DNA of 64,000 nt from assembly GCA_030562195.1 (NCBI GenBank), contig CM060200.1, forward strand, positions 14,632,001-14,696,000, given 5' to 3'. The notes beneath the pieces were generated by a model, which saw only the letters and a program-made list of their open reading frames with translations, searched no databases and was not told the DNA's origin. This document shows, one piece after another, positions 10,490 through 21,280 of this stretch. The position numbers and the translations under genes were made by a program. Source of the DNA: Nipponacmea schrenckii (taxonomy: Eukaryota > Mollusca > Gastropoda > Lottiidae). The first letter of the stretch is position 1. Each line of letters starts with the position of its first letter.

Positions 10490-12377
10490 TTGCCGTCGCC
10501 CCTGTCCGTCCGTCCGTCGGTCTGTCGGTCCGTCGGTCCGTCCACATTTGTTATATCCACGATAGAGGCTACAGTTTTTATCCGATCTTAATGAAACTTG
10601 GTATACATGTATATATTGATGATATCTCGGTCAAGTTCGAAAATGGAAATTATCGCATGAACGGTTTTTGAGTTATTGCACTTGACTTAGTAAAAACGCG
10701 TCAAATTTGGGTTGTATCCACAATAGAGGCTACAGTTTTTATCTCGGTCAAGTTCGAAAATGGAAATTTTCGCATGAACGGTTTTTGAGTTATTGCCCTT
10801 GACTTAGTAAAAACGCGTCAAATTTGGGTTTTATCCACAATAGAGGCTACAGTTTTTATCCGATCTTAATGAAACTTGGTATACATGTATGTATTGATGA
10901 TATCTCGTTCAAGTTCGAAAATTGAAATTATGGAATGAATTGATTTTGAGTTATTGCCCTTGACTTAGTAAAAACACGTCAAATTTGGGTTGTATCCACA
11001 ATAGAGGCTACAGTTTTTATCCGATCTTAATGAAACTTGGTATACATGTATATATTGATGATATCTCGGTCAAGTTCGAAAATGGAAATTTTCGCATGAA
11101 TGGTTTTTGAGTTATTGCCCTTGACTTAGTAAAAACGCGTCAAATTTGGGTTGTATCCACAATAGAGGCTATAGTTTTTATCCGATCTTAATGAAACTTG
11201 GTATACATGTATATATTGATGATATCTCGGTCAAGTTCGAAAATTGAAATTATCGAATGAACGGATTTTGAGTTATTGCCCTTGACTTAGTAAAAACGTG
11301 TCAAATCTGGGTTGTATTCACGATAGAAGCTACAGTTTTTATCCGATCTTAATGAAACTTGGTATACATGTATAGATTGATGATATCTCGGTCAAGTTCA
11401 AAAATGGAAATTATCGCATGAACGGTTTTTGAGTTATTGCACTTGACTTAGTAAAAACGCGTCAAATTTGGGTCGTATCCACAATAGAGGCTACAGTTTT
11501 TATCCGATCTTAATGAAACTTGGTATACATGTATATATTGATGATATCTCAGTCAAGTTCGAAAATGGAAATTATTGCATGAACGGATTTTGAGTTATTG
11601 CCTTGACTTAGTAAAAATGCGTCAAATTAGGGTTGTATCCATGATAGAGGCTACAGTTTTTATCCGATCTTAATGAAACTTGGTATACATGTATATATTG
11701 ATGATATCTCGGTCAAGTTCCAAAATGGAAATTATCGAATGAACAGATTTTGAGTTATTGCCCTTGACTTCGTAAAAACGCGTCAAATTTGGGTTATATC
11801 CACGATATAGGCTACAGTTTTTATCAGAAATTCAAATTTGACGATTTTTTGATGAATAGTTTATGAGTAATTGCCCTTTACTAAGTAAAATTGCGTAAAA
11901 ATTCATTTTCTGTAGACACTATAGAAGCTACAATTATCTATGGATTTTAATGAAACTTGGTATGAGCATTGGAATTGATAAGAGGGCGGTCAAGTTCGAT
12001 TTGGACGATTTTGCGAGTTATTGCCCCTGCCTCTATATTTGTTGTAGACAAAATAGAAGCTACAATTTTCAATGGATTTAAATGAAACTTGGTGTGAGCA
12101 TTGGAATTGATAAGACACAGTCAAGTTCGAATTTGATGATTTTTCGATGAACAGTTTTTTAGTTATTGCCCTTGATTTAGTAAGATTGTGTCAAACTTTA
12201 TTTGTGGTTCAATAGAAGCTACAATTTTCAATGGATTTTGATGAAACTTGGTGTTTTTGAGTTTTTGCCCTCGACTTCAATATCCATTTACTGAATGTTT
12301 TTGAGTCATTGCTGTATTTATTTTTCAAATTCAATGCTGCCAGTGGGCGTATGTTACCTTGCCTGGCAAGCTATCTT
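10490..12377 (+). repeat. 161-bp tandem array A with hairpin 3' end (in intron 5)
   Basis: The string TCCGATCTTAATGAAACTTG recurs at about 10581, 10859, 11020, 11181, 11342, 11503 and 11663, giving a 161-bp period with one shortened unit. The array opens with CCGTCCGTCCGTCGG runs, decays after 11820, and ends with ATGCTGCCAGTGGGCGTATG and a 6-bp-stem hairpin CTTGCC-T-GGCAAG (12358-12370) followed by CTATCTT. Period and structure recall bivalve BIV160/pearl-type elements, now viewed as Helitron derivatives; that link is from memory. It fills most of intron 5 of the SAMD3-like gene. Confidence 0.75.
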
Positions 12378-12654
12378 GTACAAATATTTTGGCAAAGGCA
12401 GGTGAAAATTTTGTCAACTTTTTGACTATCCCTAAATCTCTTGACATTGTGTGATAATTATACGAGCAGTGATACCAACTTACTTACAAGGAAGATGGGT
12501 TTGCTTGAATAGTTATCATTCCAACACCTTCAGTTACCATGTTTTAATCAACATTAAGTTTTACCCTCACATTTCATGAAATATCTGTTTGCCTTGCATG
12601 TACCATGCTAAAATCAGTACACTCTCATCTTACGTTTTGCGATTTAATAGTGTT

Positions 12655-12960
12655 TATACGCCCAAACATTAATGAGGGCGCATATAGTCGTTGCCCGTCA
12701 GTCTGTCCACAATTGTTGTGGATACGATAGAGAGCTGCCATTGTTCTTGAACTCTGTGTACACGATGGATTTTGACGAAACTTGGTGTGAGTCATGTAAT
12801 TACCCAAGGATGAAGCCTATTAAAAATCAGACCAATCGAAAAATATTTTCTATGAGTTAATGCCCTTGTTCTTGAATTGTTTGTGGACACGATAGAGAGC
12901 TGGATTTTCGTGATTGATTTGGATGAAATTTATTGAGAGTAATTAAAATTCAAGAAAAAT
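12655..12960 (+). repeat. 161-bp family fragment B with palindromic start
   Basis: Starts with a TATACGCCC...GGGCGCATATA imperfect palindrome (12655-12686), then CCGTCAGTCTGTCCACAATT and about two diverged units with GAGAGCTG and GAGTTAATGCCCTTG. Confidence 0.6.
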
Positions 12961-13618
12961 CTTTCATTTACCGATATTTCTTGTCAACCTCCCAGACAAA
13001 TTAGCTGTCATTATAAATGTGGGTGTATTACGATGGCCATCGTTATTTTTCTTAGTTTTTGCTTTATTATTTTAGAGTCCTATGAGAATGCTAGATGTCA
13101 TTCATTTTATTGAATGCAACACATCATTGCATCAAGGAAAGGGGTTGAGCAGACCAAAATCTGTTATTGAAGAGATAAAGGTTGGTATTCGTATACTTGA
13201 TCGAAAGACGAGACAATTTAACATTCAGTTTCTAGATAACCCCTTCGAATTGATCTAGTTACATGCTAATGAAGAAAGCATCCCATATGTAGCTAGGTCT
13301 GATTTACCGAAATTTATATTAGAAAATCTTGCTTATGTTCATGTCTGCATAATTTAAAATCTTTATTTGTTTTAGGATGTTCCTGTCAATGAAATTGAAT
13401 CTCAGTTGAAAACAAAGGCATCAGATGGTCCTCATATTAAAATTCTCACTACAGACGAACAAATTACTAGCATTTATATTGTAGGGGATAGTACCAAAAT
13501 ACATCTTAATCTCGAAGGAGGTTTAATAACTGCAATATTTAAATTGATTGCCACCTATTATATATTTGATTTGGAGTACCCTCGCGTGTATGCAATGTGT
13601 ATGGGGTATTGCAAACAT

Positions 13619-14229
13619 TTGTAATGGGAGAACCATTCAGCTCGGCGCCATAAAAAAAATTCAAAACTTTTACGAAACTATTTCGTAAAACATTTGAAGA
13701 GGTGCTCAGTAGCATGAATTAATCCAGATCTTTTTATACGCCCACATTATAATGTGGTCGTATATTTTCGTCACCCCTGTCCGTCCGTTCGTCGGTCCGT
13801 CCACAATTGCTTGTGAACGCGATAGAGACTACAGTTTTTGTCGGATTTGAATGAAATTTGCTGTGATCATTTATATTGATGAGATCTCGGACACGTTCGA
13901 AATTGGCTATTTTTCGATTAATGGTTTTTGAGTTATTGCACTTGACTTAGTCAAAACGCGTCAAAATTGGCTTGTGAACGCGATAGAGACAACAATTTTG
14001 AATGGATTTGAATGAAACTTGCTGTGATTATTTATATTGAAGATATCTCAGACAAGTTTGAATTGGCGATTTTTCGATAAACAGTTCTTGAGTTATTGCC
14101 CTTGACTTAGTCAAAACGCGTTAAAATTGGCTTGTAAACGCTATAGAGACTACATTTTTCATTGGATATGAATGAAACTTGCTGTGAATTTTTTTGATGG
14201 CGCCGAGCTGAATGGTTCTCCCATTACAA
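13619..14229. repeat. 44-bp inverted repeat linking the second gene's 3' end and array C
   Basis: Arms 13619-13662 and 14186-14229 are reverse complements at 43 of 44 positions. The left arm spans the stop codon of the SAMD3-like gene (TAA at 13622-13624); the right arm replaces part of a 161-bp unit. The intervening spacer is 523 bp. Likely a template-switch copy of the gene end into the array. Confidence 0.85.
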
Positions 14230-14645
14230 TTTCGCAAGATCTTAAACAAGTTTGATAGTGACGATTTTTTGGTGAACGTTCTTTGAGTTATTGCCCTTGA
14301 CTTAGTCAAAACGCGTCAAAAAACAGTTATCATCTGATTTGAATGAAATTAGGTGTGATCATTGAAGTTGATGAGATCTTGGTCAAGTACGAAATTGACG
14401 ATTTTTTGATAAACTGTTTTTGAGTTATTAGTCTTGACTTAGTCAAAACACTGCGAAATTGACTTGTGATTGCAATAGACAATACAGTTTTCATGAAAAT
14501 TAGCTAGTAAATACAATAGAGACTAGGTTTCATCTAATTTGAATCAAATTTGGTGTGAACATCTATATTGATGAGAACTTGAAATCGACCTAAATAATGT
14601 TAGAGTTTCTGCCTGTGTTAAAACAGAAAATATATTTTAAAGTGG
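13735..14645 (+). repeat. 161-bp tandem array C with palindromic start
   Basis: Begins with a near-perfect palindrome at 13735-13764 (arms TATACGCCCACATTA and TAATGTGGtCGTATA), then CCGTCCGTTCGTCGG. CTTGTGAACGCGATAGAGAC-like strings at 13811, 13971 and 14131 give a 160-161-bp period. Degenerates after 14400. Lies between the second gene and the right end of the transposon. Confidence 0.75.
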
Positions 14646-14759
14646 GCGCATTTGCAAAATACCTGAAGATTGGTGTAGATTATATTCAAACATTTCTGGG
14701 TCTTGTATGTTTTGTTAAACTAATAAACAAATTAGTTATTTCCTGTTTCGTTCTTCTTG

Positions 14760-15115
14760 GCTTAAGAACACGTTAGACACTTCCGAACCGTTCTAAAATT
14801 GTTACATTGGAACGCACACATTTTTGGTGTTCTCAGGGGCTTCTTTAGAACACCTTTACAGTGCTCAGGGAATGGAACACTAGGTGTTCACACTTTTCTT
14901 GAACACAGACAACGTGTTCTGATCTAGAACGGGTGCGTTCTGAAAAGAGAACACCAATGTTCTGAATTTGGACACCATCTGTTCTAAAACAAGCCATGAA
15001 TACCAAGTGTTCTCTTTAGAACCCCATACGTTCTGTTGACACCTTTTTGGTGTTCTATTTTTGTTACAAAATATGCGTTCTGAAAGGTATTAAATGTGTT
15101 CTATATTAGAACACT
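14760..15115. promoter_or_regulatory. Right subterminal GTGTTCT/AGAACAC motif array
   Basis: At least a dozen copies of GTTCT-containing motifs in both orientations within about 350 bp, for example AAGAACACG, GGTGTTCTC, TTAGAACACC, GTGTTCTGATCTAGAAC and GTGTTCTATATTAGAACAC. Same core as the left-end blocks. Fits CACTA-type subterminal binding sites; the palindromic pairs also resemble AGAACAnnnTGTTCT steroid-receptor elements. Confidence 0.65.
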
Positions 15116-15120
15116 TATGT

Positions 15121-15129
15121 TTAGAGTGT
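15121..15129 (-). repeat. Right terminal inverted repeat of the CACTA-like transposon
   Basis: TTTAGAGTG followed by target-site TA at 15130-15131; complements 5018-5026. Confidence 0.8.
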
Positions 15130-15263
15130 AATATTGTATTTATGAATTGTAATTGTATTACCAGTAATGGTAACAGGTTAATATAAGTTTCGACTTGTTT
15201 CTGAAACCATATATATATGTATTTATAACTTGTAATTTATGAATAAATATTGTTTAAAAAAAT
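15130..15263 (+). mobile_element. LINE 3' tail, part beyond the transposon
   Basis: Continues the LINE 3' end from 5017. Matches 42038-42165, with a polyadenylation signal AATAAA at 15242-15247 and a short A run. The end of the host retroelement copy that received the DNA transposon. Confidence 0.75.
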
Positions 15264-15540
15264 GGACTCTACGAAATCAGTGGCAAGCTTCTAAAAACTA
15301 TAGATTCTGGAAATTTGCAAATATTACAATGATGAAATTAATTAAATGTATTAAGGTGCATCGGCACCAAAACGGGCTATATAGCACCTGAACACGATTT
15401 AAATTAAAACAAAAATTAAAATCTAGAAAGTCATTAATACGTTAAAATAAAGGAGGTACCATACCATTAACATTTAGGCCTTTTCTTTCAAAACTGCAAA
15501 TGGAATACTCATATTAACAATCTCTGTAATAAAATAACCC
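15264..15540. other. AT-rich, nothing recognised
   Basis: No coding or repeat signal could be supported. Confidence 0.4.
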
Positions 15541-16260
15541 TACTAATCAACTAAGATCTTTGAAATACCGACTGAATAGAAAATCTCGAGAATAAATATA
15601 TTTACCCCACTTTGACTACTGTGATATCATCTGGGACGGATGTAGTCAAGCTTTATCAACCAAACTTGAACAGTTTCAATTAAATGCACTTCGCACCATT
15701 TTATAAATTTACAAATTTTATATAATAAATTAAAACTAAAATGCTCAAATCTCAACGGCCATCTTTTTCTACGTCATCTTCGGGACAGCCCGGTCTGCAC
15801 CTGTGGACATACATTTGAGGACACAGATCATTTTCTTCTGCACTGCCCCATATATATACAAACATCCGGAAAGAAACTATACATTATCTTGAGCCACCAT
15901 ATATAAACATCTTAACTCTGCTATTTGGCAATGAGGTCTCAATGGAGGCAAACATTAAAATATTTACTCAAGTTCATAAATATTTTGAATCCACAAAGCG
16001 TTTTCCTTTTTAACTATCATTACTTTTAATTTCTTCTCTAGGTTGGCATATTTCTTATTTTACTATTATTTTAAATTTAAAACTATATGTATATCTATTC
16101 TTGTGTTATATATATATATCACATCTTTTGTATGTTATATGTATATATATTTATATAGTTTTGCTAGTGATATATTTCATGTAATTGTTTTTGATTAGAG
16201 AGAGGGATTTATATTGCGTTATCCTGTTTCCCAATCTCATGATAAAATACTGTTAAAAAA
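15541..16260 (+). pseudogene. LINE C-terminal fragment and 3' UTR
   Basis: Broken + strand frames give YCDIIWDGCSQALSTKLEQFQLNA-type sequence and then a Cys/His motif (CTCGHTFEDTDHFLLHCP), the usual zinc-binding C-terminus of many LINE ORF2 proteins. The reading ends near 16015, followed by a TA-rich 3' UTR. The first half is poorly preserved and the clade cannot be named. Function lost. Confidence 0.55.
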
Positions 16261-17355
16261 AAATCCGCATAATTTTCTTATTTCAGGTCTCATGTTTTTT
16301 TATTTCTATTAATGTCAGGCAAAGCGATTTATTACCTTATATCAATCTGCCACTTTGACAATGAGTTAAATATGAACTGGGCATTGTTTGTGATTGTTTA
16401 TGCGTTTACAGTGTTACGTAGGCGTGGAGTTAAAGAATAAGACCAGTAAAGTTATAAAATAAAGTTCTCTTTTTTTGTAAACTTGAACAGGAATTTTTTT
16501 TTAAACTATTTAATTGCATTATAAACACGGTCACATGTCTACATCACAAGTTTTAAGTATCCGGCCTAGAAGATAAGCCACAAAAATAAAACTTTTTTTT
16601 CGAAAGTACATTTACGAATATCAAATGCAGTACGAATCGAACCAAATACGAGTAAGTCGGGTTCAATTAACTGAAAAGATAAAACGAATAGATAAGTCAA
16701 ACTAATGAATGAATTAACTATTTATATCACAAAGCTCTGAGCTTACCATAAGTCTATTTGATAGGATTAAAGATGTGTATCCTCATTTATTAGAGCAAAA
16801 GTAAACTTACTAATTGATTAATTGGGGTTTATATTTTCACCGGTTTAAGAAACGCATTTATTCCAAACCCGCACCGACTGATCTCATTCACTTAAAATGT
16901 GAAATATTCGACCTTATAAATGAAAAGATGAACAATTTTGAACGAGTAATCTGTAATGTAAAAAATGTTCCAGGTGCATAATTATGACGTAATTCGTACA
17001 TTTTATTAACGGACAAATGGAATCACGTATCACTAGCAAGTGGATACCCGTCAGAAGAGTGCCATAAAGCAAGCGATGGACAACAGTAAGGTTTTGAAAA
17101 AGCTTGGTTAAATCCAAAAAGCAATGCGAAAAAAAGAGTTTCAAAGCGAAAAATTGTTAAGAAAGGAAACATTACGATACACAGCTCCGTGTTCTGTAAG
17201 AAAATTGGACATAATACTTATGTTTTATCTTTTATTAGTTGTTTAAATTTTCAAGGAATAGTTTTTAATTTATCTTAATCTGATAAGTTTGTCAAGATTG
17301 TACGTTTTATACTCAGTGATTATGACTCGAGGGAATGGACTAAAGATTTATGATC
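16261..17355. other. AT-rich, nothing recognised
   Basis: A 76-codon minus ORF at 16914-17144 has no recognisable motif; otherwise no feature. Confidence 0.4.
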
Positions 17356-17600
17356 AAAAAGATAGCTTGCCAAGGTGACATACGCCCACACATCTGCATT
17401 GTTAAATCATTATTTCCTTGGATTAATAGCATCTATATAATATACAAAAAAAACACCCTTCATCTAAGTCGTCAAATCTAAACGTGACCGGTACCTTATC
17501 AATTCCAATACCCACACCAAGTTTCATCAAAATACATTGCAAATTGTAGCCTCTATCCGCAGTAAAAATTTGATGTGATTGCACTAACTTTTTTTTTGTG
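17356..17600 (-). repeat. 161-bp family fragment (minus orientation)
   Basis: Starts with GATAGCTTGCCAAGGTGACATACGCCCAC, a diverged form of the hairpin end seen at 12332-12377, then about one unit with ACCAAGTTTCATCAAAAT and GCCTCTATCC. Confidence 0.6.
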
Positions 17601-17765
17601 ACATTTAGTTATAAATAAATTACGCCAAAAACACATATAAATGAATTCATCATATATTCAGTTTGTCACTTGATGATTATGAGACCAACGTTTAATTCTT
17701 CACTATTCAATGTCTTACTTATAATTATATGAACCTTTTTATACAAGTTTTAGGTAATAATTATA

Positions 17766-18738
17766 AAGATAGCTTGCCAGGCAAGGTAATATACGCCCAC
17801 TGGCAGCATTGAATTTGAATAATAAATCGAGAAATAACTCAAAAAACGTTCATTGAATATTTTTCAATGTCATTGCTCGCACTAAATTTCATCAAAATGC
17901 TTTGAAACCTGCAGCTTCTATCCACCCACAATACCATTTTGATGAAATTTCTATGTCATGGACAAAAACTAAAAAACTGTCAAATTCAAACTTGACTACT
18001 ATCTTATCTATTTCCATGCTCACACAAAGTTTCATGAAATCATTTACAAAATTGTAGCTTCTTTTGCAACCACAAAATATTAATGAGGCACTTTTACTAA
18101 GTCAAGGGCAATAACTCAAACACTGTTCCTCAAAAAAAAAATTGTCAAATTCGAACTTGACCTACGTCTTGTCAATTCCAATGCTCAAAACAAGTTTCAT
18201 CAAAATCCATTGAAAATTATAGCTTCTATTGCATCCACAAAGCTTTTACACAATTTTATATTGTCAAGGGCAATAACTCTAACAACGTTCATCGAAAAAT
18301 CGTCGATTTCGAATTTGACTGACTCAATTTTAATATTCATACCAAGTTTCATCAAAATCCATTAAAAATTGTATCTTCTATTACACCCACAATAAAATTT
18401 TGACGCAATTTTACTAAGTCACGGGTAATAACTCAATAAACGTTCATCGAAAAATCGTCCAATTCGAACTTGACCACTGCCTTATCAATTCCAATGCTCA
18501 TACCAAGTTTCATTATTTAAAATTGCAGCTTCTATTACATCAGCAATAAATTTTGATGTGATGTAAACAAATCAAGGGCAATAACTCAAAAACCGATCAT
18601 CGAAAAAATTTTAAATTCGAACTTGACCGCCTTCTTATCAATTCTAATGTTAACACCAAATTTCATTAAAATCCATTAAAAATTAAAGCTTCATTTGTGT
18701 CTACAACAAATGTCACATATTCACGTGGGCGTATAAAA
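17766..18738 (-). repeat. 161-bp tandem array D (inverted relative to array A)
   Basis: Begins with AAGATAGCTTGCC, a hairpin CTTGCC-A-GGCAAG and ATACGCCCACTGGCAGCATT, the complement of array A's end. About five units follow, each with CAAGGGCAATAACTC and ACCAAGTTTCATC. Ends at GTGGGCGTATAAAA. Both characteristic ends are present, so this is a fairly complete copy in reverse orientation. Confidence 0.75.
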
Positions 18739-18751
18739 CAACTTGAATTGC

Positions 18752-20180
18752 TGACAATTATGAACGTTTTTCGACCTTTGAATATTATGGAGCTCAAATT
18801 TGCAATTGCCAACATCTAGGCAATATATTGAATTTCATTTGACCTAGTTTTCAAAGTGATAAACTAAGAAGGTCACACCTTTCGTAGCTGTTTAAGATGG
18901 CGACAAATATGAAAATGCTGTGTTTAAGTATTAATATCCCTGTTAATTACAAATACAAATTAAAAATACCCACATGTAGACAATATAGCGAACATTATTT
19001 GACCTAATTTTCAAGGACATAGTAATGTAAATATTTTTTGATTAGTCTGATTTTCAATAGGGTCTATCCTCGAGTTATAACAAACACTCACACCAAGTTT
19101 CATCAAATTCCATCAAGAACCCGGCTCCCCATCGTATTCACACGGAATTTTAGGACAAGGGCAATAACTCATAGTAAATATTTTTCGATTGGTTTCATTT
19201 TCGATAGGCTTCATCCTTGGGTCATTACAAAGACTCATTTCAAGTTTCATTAAAATCCATCAAGAAATGTGGTCTCTATCGTGTTCACAACAATTGTGGA
19301 CAGGCAGACGGACAGACAGACGGACAGACAGTCAGACAGGCGGGCAGAAGGCTTCATCCTTGGATGATTACAACCACACACACCGAAATTGGTCAAAATC
19401 CATCCAGAAACCTTCTCTCTATCATGTCCACAACACATTTTTGAACGCAAAATGAATGTGTTTTCAAGAACAAGGGCAATAACTCATCAATTTATTTTTC
19501 GATTTGTCTGATTTTCAATAGGCTTCATTTATAAGTAATAACAAGCAATCACACCAAATTTCATCAAAATCCATCAAGAAACACACTCCAAATCGTGTTC
19601 ACAACAAATTTTCAAAAACAAGGGCAATAACTCATTGAATAATACACTCACGAAATTTGGTCAAAATCCATCAAGAAATGTGGTCTCTATCGTGTTCACA
19701 ACAATTGTGGACAGGCAGACGGACAGACAGACAGACAGGGGCGACTACAATATACGCCAACGTTTATGCGTGGGCGTATAAAAACAATTTGCACTTTTTA
19801 CCTAGCTGTTATAGAGCGGAAGATACGCAATTGTGTCATTTGAGGCCAAACCGAAAGTTGTTAAAATTGGAATCATATCGACTTTCAACTGGAGAAGTTT
19901 TAAAATACGCCATTAATATTTAGCTGCAATCAGGATTTGAATTTTTTTCCGATTACCCTTCAATTTTAAGTTTCAAATCGTGGGTAGAGGATTTAACCGA
20001 ATTGAATAAAACCTATATTTGTTAGTTGACATTTCAAATATGAAAATCCGATCGAATTGACAATAACGATGCAAGAGCAAAAAAACATCAATTTCCGGTT
20101 CTCACTTCCGGTCAGATATAGTACTTCCGGTTTTGTTTCATTTGATAATAGAAATTATTCTACGGTCGCCACATAAATAG
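18752..20180 (-). mobile_element. Diverged Helitron-like 1.1-kb unit, split by a 161-bp-type array
   Basis: 18752-19025 matches the start of the units at 33613-38738 (GAATTGCTGACAATTATGAACG, then TTTGACCTAGTTTTCAAAG), and 19787-20180 matches their far half (TTTTTACCTAGCTGTTATAGA, GTCATTTGAGGC, ACTTCCGGTTTTGTTT). Between them lies a tandem array. The end hairpin keeps its stem (AATTG/CAATT) though the loop has changed. Confidence 0.65.
19026..19786 (-). repeat. 161-bp-type array E inserted in the Helitron-like unit
   Basis: Units with AAGGGCAATAACTCAT, TTTTCRATAGGCTTCATCC and AAATCCATCAAGAA, two blocks of GGACAGACAGACGGACAG-type sequence (19290-19345, 19715-19740), and a palindromic end at 19751-19780 (TATACGCCaACG... 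CGTGGGCGTATA). Confidence 0.65.
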
Positions 20181-21109
20181 CGGGGCTTAACATTTTAAAG
20201 TTTGTATTGGATCTAATGCTTAAGATATGCAAATTTAGAATTCTTAATTTAATCGAAATATCCCATATTATAAATTGCTAAAAGAAGATGGACCTTAATA
20301 CCGTGCTTACCCCTGCCCAATTAGCCATTAAAATAATATTAACAAGATATAGAACTAAATATCTTGTAGATTACATAAACGCAGCGCATATTAAACAGAT
20401 CATTTTATACATAAAATTCTCAATTTTCAAATGAGATTTAAACCTTAAGTATACTTCTTACAATAAAGCTTAATTTATCATTGGATTGATCTTGTTGATA
20501 TCTATCAAATTTGAAGAGATCAGAGGGTCACCAAAGGCCAACTTTATGATATACGTCCCTTCGAAGTTTTCAATCGCAAAAAAAATCCAAATCAAAACCA
20601 ATTTTCAAAAATCGCTTTCCATATATATTTTGCAATTCTTTATTATGTGAGCGAGCCAGCATTGGCGGCCACTGACTCCTCGCAGAAATAAGTTAAAACA
20701 CTTGAATAAAATATAATCAGGTATTTTTTCCATCCACTGTATACAAAATCCAAACACATACAAGGCAAACTAGGAATCTCAAGGAAAACCAGCTCATTGA
20801 CTGCCAAGTTCCTTTTCCTAACCTTCTCCTATTCGGATCTTACACACACTGACTGCCTAATCATGCACTGTGACCTCTATTGAACTCAGTCTATTCTATT
20901 AATAGATATTGTGCAATACCGACAGGATGTTACTACAATATGACTTTCTATTGGGTAACTCTGTCACATTCCCCCCAACTTTATAATAAATACATCCTTG
21001 TATTAAAGAAAAATTTGAAAAAAATAGAAATTTATTTTTACAAAATAAAATACAAAATAATAATACCAATGGCTAAGGTTAGGGTTTTATTTATCAGATT
21101 TTAGTAATG
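20181..21109. other. No gene recognised
   Basis: AT-rich, without ORF or array that I can support. Possibly old repeat sequence. Confidence 0.4.
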
Positions 21110-21280
21110 CACTTTAGGAAGCCCATTCGCTGTATTTGAGCAACTTCCACAGGAAATAAGTGAGCGCCGTTGTGCTCTAATGCCGAAGCTGAAAGAAGCT
21201 AGAGACAGAGGTGATAAAGCCCAATTAAGACTGGATAAACTATACATCAATGATGTACTTTATCAACCCCCTTTGAGTAA

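Larger units (their letters stand above)
8612..13624 (+). pseudogene. CIDE-N domain / SAMD3-like accessory gene, seven exons
   Basis: Proposed exons: 8612-8696, 8903-9142, 9388-9629, 9821-10146, 10320-10432, 13078-13180, 13376-13624. All junctions from exon 2 onward are GT-AG and in phase. Exons 1-2 encode a CIDE-N-like fold (FKLWDYTRINK, LVVATTLSELI, then VVLEEDGTLVDEDEILMEL and ILILLQENEL). Exons 3-4 encode a block like 'sterile alpha motif domain-containing protein 3-like' proteins (EYRIIGSKIFRRYPCIG, KHPW, SAFNKSLSQKIRHIRHQLK). Exon 5 has ILTEFSAIYG; exons 6-7 hold the C-terminal block ending FKLIATYYIFDLEYP. Damage: TAG at 9026-9028 where CIDE-N proteins usually have Trp, a frameshift near 10095-10105 (the second frame gives SSVIDKYPCMQIGQF before the donor), and a phase mismatch between exons 1 and 2. 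Function unknown; its position inside the transposon suggests an element-encoded partner protein. Confidence 0.68.
5018..15129 (+). mobile_element. CACTA-like (EnSpm/KDZ-type) DNA transposon with two genes
   Basis: The left end reads CACTCTAAA at 5018-5026 and the right end TTTAGAGTG at 15121-15129, an inverted repeat. Both sides are flanked by TA (5016-5017 and 15130-15131). Joining the outer flanks reproduces an uninterrupted paralogous sequence at 42010-42160, with one TA at 42038-42039, so insertion of a discrete 10,112-bp element with a 2-bp target duplication is directly visible. Arrays of GTGTTCT/AGAACAC occupy both subterminal regions, as CACTA elements do with their transposase-binding motifs. 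Inside are a zinc-finger transposase gene and a spliced CIDE-N/SAMD3-like gene on the same strand, plus 161-bp repeat arrays. Superfamily is inferred from end sequence, subterminal repeats and transposase motifs; KDZ (Kyakuja/Dileera/Zisupton) or another CMC-related group is possible. Confidence 0.8.

Noticed and set aside
16914..17144. 76-codon minus-strand ORF
   Set aside because: No motif or context; length is expected by chance in AT-rich sequence read from one start.
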